The notes under the pieces were generated by a model, which did not search any database, was not told the DNA's origin, and was given only the letters and a program-made list of their open reading frames with translations. The translations under genes and the position numbers were made by a program. A stretch of DNA of 64,000 nucleotides from JAAXKN01 sp050259615 (GTDB lineage Bacteria; Bacteroidota; Ignavibacteria; Ignavibacteriales; SURF-24), in assembly GCA_050259615.1 (NCBI GenBank), contig JBLNAZ010000046.1, forward strand, positions 30,499 to 94,498, read 5' to 3'. Below, piece after piece: positions 51,540-60,443 of this stretch (position 1 is its first letter; every line of letters begins with the position of its first letter).

Positions 51540-52406
51540 TTAATGTTTGACAGACTTCATTAAGATTTTAGAAGTTTTTTCTGTGGCGGCTGTTAAGGGC
51601 AGTCTTAACACATTTTTACAATAACCAAGCAGGCTTACGGCATACTTTACAGGTATAGGGTTTGTTTCAATGAACAGGTCATTCATTATTTTCAGATACT
51701 TTGAGTTGATCTCCCGCGCCAGGTTCCAGTCATTTTTCAAAATAGCATTTGTCAGGCTTACCATCTCTGCGGGATAAACATTCGAAAATACAGATATCAC
51801 CCCAATGCCCCCAAGAGCCATGACAGGAATAGTCTGGTCGTCATTACCGGAAAATACCAGGAAGTCTTCAGGCTTCATAGCCATTAGCCTCGCAATCTGT
51901 GAAATATCCCCGCTTGCTTCCTTCACACCTATTACATTAGGACAGGCTTCATGAATTTTGATAACCGTCTCGGGCAGGAGGTTCATGCAGGTCCTGCCTG
52001 GAACATTATAGAGAATTATCGGCAGTCTGGTTCTTTCAGCAATATACCTGTAATGCTCAACCATTCCAGCCTGAGTGCCCTTATTATAGTAAGGATTTAC
52101 AATCAGCAGGCCGTCGGCTTTATATTCTTCTGCTATCTTATTATTTTCCGCAACTTTCCTGGTGTTGTTTGACCCGGTTCCAATAATTACCGGCACCTGA
52201 TGGCTTACTTCTGCCACAACAGTCTCAATTATTTTTTTTCTTTCCTCGTCCGTAATCGTTGCTGCTTCGCCGGTTGTTCCAAGCACAACCAGTGAATTAA
52301 TTCCGCTGTCGAGCTGAAAGCGGACGAATTTTTTGAGAGCTGTATAATCAACTTCAAACGACTCATCAAAAGGCGTGATGAGAGCTGTACCAGTTCCTTT
52401 GAACAT
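51540..52406 (-). CDS. dapA: 4-Hydroxy-tetrahydrodipicolinate synthase DapA
   Basis: 288 residues, TIM barrel. It has GTTGEAAT, YNVPGRTC (catalytic Tyr) and the Schiff-base Lys in GVKEASGD. GGGGAAT precedes the ATG on the minus strand. It is the first gene of the lysine operon. The 139-base leader is too short for a lysine riboswitch, and I see no such fold. Confidence 0.96.
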   Translation of the reverse strand: MFKGTGTALITPFDESFEVDYTALKKFVRFQLDSGINSLVVLGTTGEAATITDEERKKIIETVVAEVSHQVPVIIGTGSNNTRKVAENNKIAEEYKADGLLIVNPYYNKGTQAGMVEHYRYIAERTRLPIILYNVPGRTCMNLLPETVIKIHEACPNVIGVKEASGDISQIARLMAMKPEDFLVFSGNDDQTIPVMALGGIGVISVFSNVYPAEMVSLTNAILKNDWNLAREINSKYLKIMNDLFIETNPIPVKYAVSLLGYCKNVLRLPLTAATEKTSKILMKSVKH

Positions 52407-52545
52407 ATATTCCCCAAATATAAAATTTACTTAAAAAACAGTTTAACTGCAGCCGGAAAAACCCATTTGGCAAATATAACATTTTAACAATAAAATTAAA
52501 CACCTAAAGTCCGTTTATGGAACCTGCACAATGATTTTAAAACAT

Positions 52546-53496
52546 TTATCTTATATTCACGCCGGGGGTCTGCTGAACTTTCAGCCTTTCTTCTTCCTGA
52601 AGTTCAATATTTATTGCAACACCGGCTCTTGCGCCTTCGGCAGCGGCGACCACAACAAATTTCACATCCTTTGTTATGTCGCCGGCTGCAAAGACTCCTT
52701 TTATATTTGTCTGCTGCCTTAAATTTGTAGGTATAAAACCCTTGTCATTGAAACGGCATCCGAGCTTTTCGGCCAGGTTCGACTTCTGTTTCTGCCCGGT
52801 GGAGAAAAACATGACGTCGCGATCAACGGAGGCGTCATGTTGAAAAACTATCCTCTGCAATAAACCGTGGCGGCCTTCAAGTCGGGCAATTTTGTCTGTA
52901 AAGATCCTGATATTATGATCTTCAAGAGTTCTCCTGTCCTTGGCAGTCAGCCTTGACAGTCCGTCGGGGCATAAAATAACGTCGTTACTCCATGTCTTAA
53001 GGGAAAGAGACATTGCCAGGGCGGCTTTACCTCTTGCATATACAGCCAGCCTCTTGTCGCGCACTTCCCAGCCGTCGCAGTACGGGCAGTGGAAAACACT
53101 AGAACCGTAGAGCTCATCAATTCCATCAAGCTGCGGAATGTTGTCTGTTATTCCGGTAGCAAGAAGGATCTTTTTTGAACAGAGTTTTTCGCCTTCAGCA
53201 TTTACCAGCTCAAATCCCTCTTCAAGAGGAACAACTTGAGAGATTTCCATTTGCCGCTTTTCGACGTCGTACTGTTTAAGCTCTTCAGTTCCCAGGCGCA
53301 GGAATTCGAGAGGTTTGATCCCGTCACGCGACAGATACCCGTGCATGAACTTGGCTTTAATATTTCTCGGCTTTCCGCTGTCGCAAATGAGAACGCGCCT
53401 CCGGCTTCGGCCAAGAACGATGGCTGCATTTAGCCCCGCAGGTCCGCCTCCTATAATTATAACGTCATAAATGCTGTCCGTTACTCCATCAGCCAT
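52546..53496 (-). CDS. Thioredoxin-reductase-like NAD(P)/FAD flavoenzyme (CPYC active site, GliT-like)
   Basis: 316 residues. The FAD-binding GGGPAGLNAAIVLGRSRR is at 17-34, the redox-active CPYC in FHCPYCDGWEVRDK, and GVFAAGDITKD near the C-terminus. The FHCPYCDGWE pattern is typical of GliT-like members rather than standard thioredoxin reductases (CATCDG). The NADPH-binding GxGxxA/G of classical TrxR is not clear (ARGKAALAM). It probably reduces a disulphide or low-molecular-weight thiol. It lies 139 bases upstream of dapA on the same strand. Confidence 0.82.
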   Translation of the reverse strand: MADGVTDSIYDVIIIGGGPAGLNAAIVLGRSRRRVLICDSGKPRNIKAKFMHGYLSRDGIKPLEFLRLGTEELKQYDVEKRQMEISQVVPLEEGFELVNAEGEKLCSKKILLATGITDNIPQLDGIDELYGSSVFHCPYCDGWEVRDKRLAVYARGKAALAMSLSLKTWSNDVILCPDGLSRLTAKDRRTLEDHNIRIFTDKIARLEGRHGLLQRIVFQHDASVDRDVMFFSTGQKQKSNLAEKLGCRFNDKGFIPTNLRQQTNIKGVFAAGDITKDVKFVVVAAAEGARAGVAINIELQEEERLKVQQTPGVNIR

Positions 53497-53716
53497 ATTT
53501 CTCCGAAATGAATTTCATTCACTTATTTGTAAAGATTTATTCGCATAATGTCAACGAAGGAATTCTGCCTTAGTTATCGGGCATCCGGATTAAGTGAAAT
53601 AATTCAGCTTAAAAGCCTTTGTTATGACGTGGAGCAATTTATCCGGGAAGAATTTTTCAAAGATTATGTTATCTTATGGTATAGCTAATGTATGTAGGAC
53701 ATTCTTTGAGGCAAAA

Positions 53717-54421
53717 ATGAATCTGGCAATACTGGCTGCTGGTGAAAGTTCGCGTCTTAAGGCTGAAGGCTTAAAGATTCCTAAGACCATGATCAGTATT
53801 AATGGCGAAACTATTGTTGAAAGAATAATAAGACTGGCAGCTCAAAACGGCATTCATTCAGTATACTGCATTATAAATGAAGAGGAATCAGCACTTAGGG
53901 ATTTCTTTATTTCGGGAGACTTTCCGGTTCCGGTTAAGCTTGTCGTCAGAACTACTGAAAGCTCTATGCACAGCCTTTTTACCCTGGCTCCTTATATTTC
54001 AGATGAACCTTTTCTCCTGACAACATGCGATTCGGTTTTTGATGCAAAGGAATTCTCGAAGTTTGTCTCCTCCTTAAAAGGGAGTGTGGACTCGCAGGGC
54101 ATACTTGCCGTGACGCAATATATCGATGATGAAAAACCCTTATGCGTTGAAATGGACAGCGGGTACAGAATTACTTCATTTAGTGACAGCCTTCAGGGTT
54201 ATCAGTGGGCTACAGGCGGAATTTATTACTTTTTACCCGAAATATTTGAAATGATTAAAACAGCCCATGATCTTAAAATATCCCGCCTTAGAAACTTTCT
54301 GAGGCTTCTTTTAAGCAAGGGTTATAAACTGAAAGGGTATCCATTCTCCAAAATAATAGACATAGACCATATTAAGGATATTAAGGCAGCCGAAGAATAC
54401 CTGTGTTCCTTAAGATCTTAA
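53717..54421 (+). CDS. Sugar-phosphate/MobA-like nucleotidyltransferase
   Basis: 234 residues from the ATG at 53717, with GAGG at 53708-53711 just upstream; a longer in-frame reading starts at 53624 without support. Motifs: LAAGESSRLKAEGLKIPKTM (nucleotide binding), TTCDSVF (metal-binding Asp). The family transfers NMP to a sugar, cyclitol or aminoalkyl phosphate. With the CDP-alcohol phosphotransferase gene downstream, it may make a CDP- or NDP-activated head group. The substrate is not evident. Confidence 0.82.
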   Translation: MNLAILAAGESSRLKAEGLKIPKTMISINGETIVERIIRLAAQNGIHSVYCIINEEESALRDFFISGDFPVPVKLVVRTTESSMHSLFTLAPYISDEPFLLTTCDSVFDAKEFSKFVSSLKGSVDSQGILAVTQYIDDEKPLCVEMDSGYRITSFSDSLQGYQWATGGIYYFLPEIFEMIKTAHDLKISRLRNFLRLLLSKGYKLKGYPFSKIIDIDHIKDIKAAEEYLCSLRS

Positions 54422-54471
54422 TTGGGACCGGTTCAGATTCAGTATATATAGTATTGAAATAGTAGTAAAAA

Positions 54472-54509
54472 ATGCCTATATAATTTAATAGGCATACAGC
54501 CGTGCCTAT
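54472..54509. repeat. TGCCTAT dyad and direct repeat upstream of the ATP-grasp gene
   Basis: ATGCCTAT (54472-54479) pairs with ATAGGCAT (54488-54495), and TGCCTAT recurs at 54503-54509. On the minus strand the hairpin is followed by TTTTTTACTAC. It may be an operator for the downstream genes or part of a terminator. The gap 54422-54547 otherwise holds only the A/T-rich leader. Confidence 0.35.
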
Positions 54510-54547
54510 GTTCTTAAAAACACCTTCCTAAACGATGGAGCCAGGAT

Positions 54548-55381
54548 ATGAAGTTAAAGTTTGCAGGCATCCGGCGGAAAACAGAATTTTCTCCGAACCA
54601 TGAGGTTAATGATCTGGCAATTATTAATTGCACAGCTGAAAACTTAAGAAAACTGGGAGCAGATGTTACTTTATACGACGAAGATACGATCAGCCCTGAT
54701 CTTATAAAAGAAGATATTATTTTTTCAATGGTCCAGGGCCCAAAGGGAATACAGGAACTCTTCAGGATCTCAGAACGCGGTTCCTTAATTATTAATTCAC
54801 CGCAGAGCGTTTACTCCTGCTACCGCTTCAATATGCTGAAAATGCTTTCCGGCGGTGGAATACCTACTCCCAAAAGTATACTTACTTCAACTGAAATAAG
54901 CCTTAACGGCCAGATAAATGAATTTACTTCAGAAAGACTCTGGATAAAAAGAGGAGATGTGCATGCCGTAAGTAAAGCAGACGTTATTTCCGTACCAACA
55001 GACCGCGACGAGATTACTACGACTCTCGTGGAATTCCACAGGCGCAAAATCAACAGGGTAATTCTCCAGGAACATATTCCGGGCGACACGGTTAAGTTCT
55101 ATGCCCTCAGGGGAACGGGATTTTTTTACTGGTATTACCTTGCCAATAATTTCAATAACTGCTTTGATGCAATAGCTCTCGGACAGCTGGCTGAAGCTTC
55201 GGCAGAAATTCTTGGCCTTTACATATACGGCGGCGATGCTATTATTACAAGCGACGGCAATATAATTATTATTGATATTAACGACTGGCCCAGCTTTGCG
55301 CCTATCAGAGAAGAGGCCGGTTATCATATTTCCAACTTACTATTAGCTAAAGGGAGGGACTTTGTTAACGGCAGACTTTAA
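54548..55381 (+). CDS. ATP-grasp ligase
   Basis: 277 residues. The central ATP-grasp region has RLWIKRGD (Lys contact), QEHIPGDTVKFYALR and a metal-binding IDINDWPSF. It resembles RimK/D-Ala-D-Ala ligase-type enzymes in size. It would join a carboxylate, such as an amino acid, to an amine or thiol with ATP. Its overlap with the aminotransferase gene suggests the amine comes from there. The substrate is unknown. Confidence 0.8.
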   Translation: MKLKFAGIRRKTEFSPNHEVNDLAIINCTAENLRKLGADVTLYDEDTISPDLIKEDIIFSMVQGPKGIQELFRISERGSLIINSPQSVYSCYRFNMLKMLSGGGIPTPKSILTSTEISLNGQINEFTSERLWIKRGDVHAVSKADVISVPTDRDEITTTLVEFHRRKINRVILQEHIPGDTVKFYALRGTGFFYWYYLANNFNNCFDAIALGQLAEASAEILGLYIYGGDAIITSDGNIIIIDINDWPSFAPIREEAGYHISNLLLAKGRDFVNGRL

Positions 55382-56720
55382 ACCCAAACACGCGTCCATG
55401 ATGACGCAGGTGCCCGGTCCGAAATCAAAGGAACTGTTCGATCTTGAACAAAAATATATCTCTCCGGGCATTCAGACCATTGCCACTTCTTCCAAAATTG
55501 CAGTTGAAAAAGGTGATGGCGTAATCATTGAGGATGTGGACGGCAACAAGTATATCGATTTCTTTGCGGGCGTCGGCGTGGCAAGCCTCGGCTATAACCA
55601 CCCGAAATACGTTAAAATGATGCAGGAGCAGGTCTCTAAAATACACGTCGGAAGCTTTACTTCCAGAAACAGGGCCGCACTATCGCAGCTTTTAGCCGAA
55701 GTGGCCGTAGGCGACCTTACTCGCACACAGTACTACAGCAGCGGGGCTGAAGCTGTTGAAGCTGCCCTGAGGCTGGCTAAATCCTATACGGGCAAATCGG
55801 AATATATCGGGTTCTGGGAGGGTTTCCACGGAAAAACACTCGGAGTTCTGGGACTCCTGGGGGATAACTTCAAGCACGGTCTGGGACCTCTTCCTTTCGG
55901 AAGGTATCTGACACCGTATGCAAACTGCAGACACTGCCCGTTTGAAAAGAACTTCCCTGAATGCGATTTTGCCTGCGTGGACTTTATGAAGAAAAAAATC
56001 AGATACGAAACTACAAACGACATTGCAGCGATTGTTGTGGAACCGATACAGGGAACCGCCGGAAATGTCATTCCTCCGGAAGGCTTCCTTGCTAAACTCA
56101 GACAGCTTGCTGATGAAATTAAGGCCGTCCTGATAGTTGATGAAATGATTACAGGTTTCGGCAGAACAGGCAGGATGTTCGGCTGCCAGCATGATGACGT
56201 TGTGCCGGACATAATTACCGTTGGCAAGGGATTCGGCGGAGGTTTCCCGATGACGGGACTTATGTCGCGCGAAGAGGTCATTTTCTCAAAGCCGTTTGCC
56301 AATCCCAGCGGCAGCTCTTCGAGCTACGGCGGTAACCCGCTGGCTTCAGCGGCTGCATACATAACCCTGAAAACTATTATAGAAGATGACCTGGTTGGAA
56401 ATTCCGCAAGGGTCGGAGCTTTCATGCTCGAAAAGCTGAAAACCTTTAAGGACAAGTTCCCGTTTGTGGGCGAAGTGCGCGGCCGAGGACTTATGATTGG
56501 CATGGAACTCGTCAAATCTCCGGGCTCCAAGGAAAAACTGGATAAAAAGTATACGCAGATGATCTTCCAGGAATGCCTGAACCGCGGACTAATTGTTATG
56601 GGCTACAACCCTGATATCAGAATTAATCCGCCCCTTGTTATTACAGAGGAAATAGCTGAAGAAGGAATTGAAATAATGGAGGAAGCCTTTAAGGATGTCG
56701 CAAATAGAATCGTCATATAA
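55362..56720 (+). CDS. Class III PLP aminotransferase
   Basis: 452 residues from TTG (GGGAGGG lies 3 bases upstream; a later ATG at 55398 lacks a ribosome-binding site). PLP-binding features: SGAEAVEAALRLAKSYTGK, VDEMITGFGRTGRMF and the Schiff-base Lys in TVGKGFGGGFP. A four-Cys insert (CRHCPFEKNFPECDFAC), known in some archaeal 4-aminobutyrate aminotransferases, may bind metal. Amino donor and acceptor are unknown. It overlaps both neighbours, implying a tight operon. Confidence 0.88.
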   Translation: MLTADFKPKHASMMTQVPGPKSKELFDLEQKYISPGIQTIATSSKIAVEKGDGVIIEDVDGNKYIDFFAGVGVASLGYNHPKYVKMMQEQVSKIHVGSFTSRNRAALSQLLAEVAVGDLTRTQYYSSGAEAVEAALRLAKSYTGKSEYIGFWEGFHGKTLGVLGLLGDNFKHGLGPLPFGRYLTPYANCRHCPFEKNFPECDFACVDFMKKKIRYETTNDIAAIVVEPIQGTAGNVIPPEGFLAKLRQLADEIKAVLIVDEMITGFGRTGRMFGCQHDDVVPDIITVGKGFGGGFPMTGLMSREEVIFSKPFANPSGSSSSYGGNPLASAAAYITLKTIIEDDLVGNSARVGAFMLEKLKTFKDKFPFVGEVRGRGLMIGMELVKSPGSKEKLDKKYTQMIFQECLNRGLIVMGYNPDIRINPPLVITEEIAEEGIEIMEEAFKDVANRIVI

Positions 56721-57621
56721 AACTAGAGACGTAGAAGAATTCCTGGATATTTATTTCTACCGCCCCTTAGGTTTTCTGATAGCGAAAATCTCCTGGAAAC
56801 TTGGCTTAAAACCAAACGGAATAACTTTTATCAGTATGATAGTGGGTGTAACAGGCGGGCACCTGCTGTTTTACAGAAATACGCAGTTAAACCTTTATGG
56901 CATTCTTCTGCTCATTTTGGCCGAGACCTTCGACAGTGCCGACGGACAGCTTGCAAGGCTTACAGATTTTCGTTCCAGGTACGGGCGGATTTTTGACGGC
57001 TTTGCAGGCAACCTAATTTTTATGAGTACATATATTCATCTGGGTCTGAGGATTATAGCTTCAGGCGGAACCTGGTGGGTATTTCCCCTTATCGTTATAT
57101 CCGGCGTCTGCCACTCTTATCAGAGTGCAATGGCAGATTATTACAGAAACGGGTACCTGCATTTTGTAATTTCAGTTAAAAAAGGTGAGATCGATAAACA
57201 TAAAGAAGTCGCCAGGAGATTCCGCAGCTTAAGCTGGAGGAAGGATTTCCCGGGCAAGTTCCTTATGATGTTTTACGTTAACTATACACGCCAGCAGGAG
57301 AGCCTGTCCAAAAACTTCCAGAAACTTTTCAGCCGGAGTACTGAAGTCTTTCATAATAATATTCCTGATAATTTCAAGAAGGTTTACAAGGAATATAATA
57401 AGCCCATGCTTAAGTATTATAACATCCTTACAACAAATACAAGGATGGCCTGGCTGTATTTAGTGGTCCTCATGGATAAGCCACTGTACTATTTTTTTCT
57501 TGAACTTACACTTCTGAATATTCTCCTTGTCTGGGTTACAGCCAAACAGGAGAATATTAATAAGAAACTTCTTGTGCTGGTTGATAAATATAAGCCGGCT
57601 AAAATAAGAGTGGAGAAATAA
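56695..57621 (+). CDS. CDP-alcohol phosphatidyltransferase family protein with altered catalytic motif
   Basis: 308 residues with several transmembrane segments. The CDP-OH-P signature is D-S-A-D-G-Q-L-A-R ... G-R-I-F-D-G-F-A-G: the first three Asp are present but the fourth, usually the catalytic base, is Gly. The C-terminal third is an extension beyond the usual ~200-residue family size and includes a basic region and a final membrane segment. If active it would join a CDP-activated group to a lipid or alcohol. It overlaps the aminotransferase by 26 bases. Confidence 0.8.
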   Translation: MSQIESSYKTRDVEEFLDIYFYRPLGFLIAKISWKLGLKPNGITFISMIVGVTGGHLLFYRNTQLNLYGILLLILAETFDSADGQLARLTDFRSRYGRIFDGFAGNLIFMSTYIHLGLRIIASGGTWWVFPLIVISGVCHSYQSAMADYYRNGYLHFVISVKKGEIDKHKEVARRFRSLSWRKDFPGKFLMMFYVNYTRQQESLSKNFQKLFSRSTEVFHNNIPDNFKKVYKEYNKPMLKYYNILTTNTRMAWLYLVVLMDKPLYYFFLELTLLNILLVWVTAKQENINKKLLVLVDKYKPAKIRVEK

Positions 57622-57622
57622 T

Positions 57623-58627
57623 TTGCTGAAGGGAGCCATAATAGGAATAGGAAAAATAGCCCAGGAAGGCCACATGCCGGCATTTCTGGAAAGCGGGATT
57701 TCCTGCGATGCCAAAATAGCTGCTGCCGTGGATAGTAACCCTGAAACAGTAAAACTGGCCAGGGCAAAATATTCCGACATAAAATACTATGCCTCAATTG
57801 ATGAAATGTTTAGAAGTGAGAAGGTTGATTTTATAGATATCTGCTCACCTCCAAGGACTCATGCCCGACTGATCGAGGAGGGCTTGAAAAAGGGTGTCCA
57901 TATTATGTGTGAAAAACCCTTTGTCCTCAGCCCCTATGATGCAGAAAGGCTCTACCCCGTAATTGCAGAATATCCGGGGATATTTATGCCTGTCCATCAG
58001 TATAAGTATTCTCCCATATGGAAAACATTCAGGAATGAGGTTGAAAATTCCGGGGGGAAAAGCATCCTTCAGTTTAATGTATTCAGAACAGAAGCCGATA
58101 ACGGGATAGCTCCCCTGGAAAGCAGGTGGCGCACGAATCCCCAAATCAGCGGAGGCGGAATTTTATCCGACACGGGTGTGCATTATCTTTACCTGGCATT
58201 GTGGATGCTTGGCGATGTAAGAAAAGTTACTTCGCGTATCTTTTCCATATCGCATACTGACTATCAGGTTGAAGATACAGCAATGGCGCTGCTGGAATTT
58301 GACCGGGGAGTTGCACAGATCAGCCTTACGTGGGCAGCCGACAGAAGAGCCAACAACGCCTGCTTTATAAACGGCAATGGAAGCCTCGTCTATAACGGTA
58401 CTGAACTGATTAAGTATACAAAAAACGCAAGCGTGAAAATTCCAGTTCCTGATGCTTCAGATAAAAAGAACTACGTTGCCTTATATGTCTCATTGATAAG
58501 GGACTTTTTAGGGCAGATCAGTTCCGGGCTTAAGGATAATTGTCAGCTCGAAGAAGCGTACAAAAGCATCCGGCTATTGCATTCATGCTACAGGTCAGCT
58601 GAATTAAACCAAACAATTGCTTTTTAA
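57623..58627 (+). CDS. Gfo/Idh/MocA-family oxidoreductase
   Basis: 334 residues from a TTG start with GGAG 7 bases upstream. It has the NAD(P)-binding GIGKIAQEGHMPAFLES, the EKP motif (MCEKPFVLS) and GGGILSDTGVHYLYLALWM in the substrate domain. The family oxidises sugars, inositols or their phosphates. Placed here, it could generate the ketone used by the aminotransferase. It overlaps the next gene at TAATG. Confidence 0.87.
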   Translation: MLKGAIIGIGKIAQEGHMPAFLESGISCDAKIAAAVDSNPETVKLARAKYSDIKYYASIDEMFRSEKVDFIDICSPPRTHARLIEEGLKKGVHIMCEKPFVLSPYDAERLYPVIAEYPGIFMPVHQYKYSPIWKTFRNEVENSGGKSILQFNVFRTEADNGIAPLESRWRTNPQISGGGILSDTGVHYLYLALWMLGDVRKVTSRIFSISHTDYQVEDTAMALLEFDRGVAQISLTWAADRRANNACFINGNGSLVYNGTELIKYTKNASVKIPVPDASDKKNYVALYVSLIRDFLGQISSGLKDNCQLEEAYKSIRLLHSCYRSAELNQTIAF

Positions 58628-59649
58628 TGAGGAAAAAGCTTTTTCCCATATTGTACATTCTTGGGATTGCCATATTTGTCATTCTTATCTGGGACTTCGG
58701 GGTTGATAAGATACTTATCAATATAAGAAAGACAGGGTGGTGGTTTCTGCCCGTTATTGCAGTCTGGGGGCTCGTTTATGTTATTAATGCACTGGGATGG
58801 TATATCATACTCGGGGAGGATAAAGGTAAGATAGAATTCTGGAGAATCCTTGGCATAAGCCTTGGCGGCTTTGCCATAAATTATATTACTCCTTTTGTAA
58901 ATCTTGGGGGCGAACCTTACAGAATATATGCACTTAAGGAGTTTACAGGCATCAATAAATCCGTTTCTTCGGTAACTCTTTACAGAATGCTTCACATCAT
59001 CTCGCATCTTTTATTCTGGCTGGCAGTAATACCGGTAACATTTTTTGTGATCCCTGTATCACTGAAATTTGCAATAGCCTTAGTTATATTATTTATAGCT
59101 ATTTTTTTAATGGTGGCCTTTGTCTTCACAAGGCACAAACTGGGAATCTACGAGGCTTTGTCGAATATTTTAAGGCGCCTGAAATTCCTGAAGTTTCTGA
59201 ATAAAAAGCTGGAAAAAAATAAAAGCAATATATCTGAGATTGACCGGCAGATAAGAGACTTTTACTTTAACAGGAAAAGGACATTTTACACTGTCCTTGG
59301 TATGGAATTTTTCGCCCGTATTCTGGCTGCAATGGAGTTCTTTTTTATTTTCCGTTCCATCGGCATTGATATATCCGTTTTCCAGGCGCTGTACATCCAT
59401 GGGGCATCCTCACTTTTTCTGAATATACTTTTCTTTATGCCCATGGAGTTCGGAACAAGAGAAGGAAGCCTTTATATTACCCTGAAAGCATTTATACCCG
59501 ATGCATCGGTGGGAATTTATATCGCCCTTGTTAACCGGGTCAGGGAATTATTCTGGATAGGAATAGGAATGCTGCTGATTCAATTCAACAATAGAAGCTT
59601 AAAAAAAGAAAATGCCATTATCATGCGTAAAAGCGGAATTACTCCATGA
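58627..59649 (+). CDS. Flippase-like membrane protein (lysylphosphatidylglycerol synthase TM-type)
   Basis: 340 residues with about seven transmembrane segments. The pattern (GWYIILGEDKGKIEFWRILGISLGGFAINYITPFVNLGGEPYRI) is that of the LPG_synth_TM/UPF0104 family, which includes lipid flippase and lipid-modifying proteins. In this cluster, transport or modification of the product lipid is likely. It is flanked by 1-base and 4-base overlaps. Confidence 0.85.
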   Translation: MRKKLFPILYILGIAIFVILIWDFGVDKILINIRKTGWWFLPVIAVWGLVYVINALGWYIILGEDKGKIEFWRILGISLGGFAINYITPFVNLGGEPYRIYALKEFTGINKSVSSVTLYRMLHIISHLLFWLAVIPVTFFVIPVSLKFAIALVILFIAIFLMVAFVFTRHKLGIYEALSNILRRLKFLKFLNKKLEKNKSNISEIDRQIRDFYFNRKRTFYTVLGMEFFARILAAMEFFFIFRSIGIDISVFQALYIHGASSLFLNILFFMPMEFGTREGSLYITLKAFIPDASVGIYIALVNRVRELFWIGIGMLLIQFNNRSLKKENAIIMRKSGITP

Positions 59650-60389
59650 AAACAATAATCTTCGACTTCGGCGGTACACTCGATACAGACGGCATTCACT
59701 GGTGCGTGAAATTTCTGGAAACCTGCCAAGACGTGGGAATATTAATTCCCGAGAAGATTTTCAGAAACGCCTACGTCCTGGCTGAAAGAGATATGACCGG
59801 AAAACTTGGTGAAAATACGGGTTTTTTGGAAACACTCCATCAACAGATCCTCTTTCAACTTAAACACCTCGTGGAGGACTATAACTGCAGGTTTTACGAT
59901 CATCTGCCCCGTATAGCAGAGGAACTTTCCTTAAAGTGTTATAACGACGTGAAAAATAATATCAGCATAATTACCGGCATGCTCCAGCGTCTTTCAAAAA
60001 ATTACGAACTCGGCGTCATTTCCAACTTCTACGGCAATCTTGCCCATGTGCTTAAAGAACTTGGCTTATTTGAATTCTTTTCCTTAATAATGGATTCTGA
60101 AGTAAACGGTCTCAGAAAGCCGGATACCAGATTCTATCTTCAGCTGCTGGAGGAGACTACATTTGCCCCTGACGAGATTATAATGGTAGGGGATTCCTAT
60201 GAGAATGACATTGTGCCTTCTAAAAACCTGGGCTTCAAAACCATCTGGCTGAGAGGAAAGTCCTGGAAATATCCGGATGACTATTCCAAAGCGGACTTTG
60301 TCATAGGAAGCTTAACAGAAACCGAAGATGCCGTGAGAGTAATGGAAAAGATGAATTTCTGCAAATCCTTCTTCTCGCATATGAAATAA
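59646..60389 (+). CDS. HAD-superfamily hydrolase
   Basis: 247 residues. It has the N-terminal nucleophile motif FDFGGTLDTDG, GVISNFYG (motif II), LRKPD (Lys) and MVGDSYENDIV (motif IV Asp). The second Asp of the DxD pair of phosphatases is Gly (DFGG), as in several HAD members. It probably acts on a phosphate ester in the pathway. ATG overlaps the preceding stop (ATGA). It ends the seven-gene run. Confidence 0.88.
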   Translation: MKTIIFDFGGTLDTDGIHWCVKFLETCQDVGILIPEKIFRNAYVLAERDMTGKLGENTGFLETLHQQILFQLKHLVEDYNCRFYDHLPRIAEELSLKCYNDVKNNISIITGMLQRLSKNYELGVISNFYGNLAHVLKELGLFEFFSLIMDSEVNGLRKPDTRFYLQLLEETTFAPDEIIMVGDSYENDIVPSKNLGFKTIWLRGKSWKYPDDYSKADFVIGSLTETEDAVRVMEKMNFCKSFFSHMK

Positions 60390-60443
60390 CCCAGTCCGCT
60401 CATTCTGGAAAGATCTCCGGAAACTAGGCCGTGTAAAAGGCTT

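Noticed and set aside
52407..52545. Lysine riboswitch in front of dapA
   Set aside because: The gap is 139 bases, shorter than a full lysine riboswitch, and no matching helices are visible.
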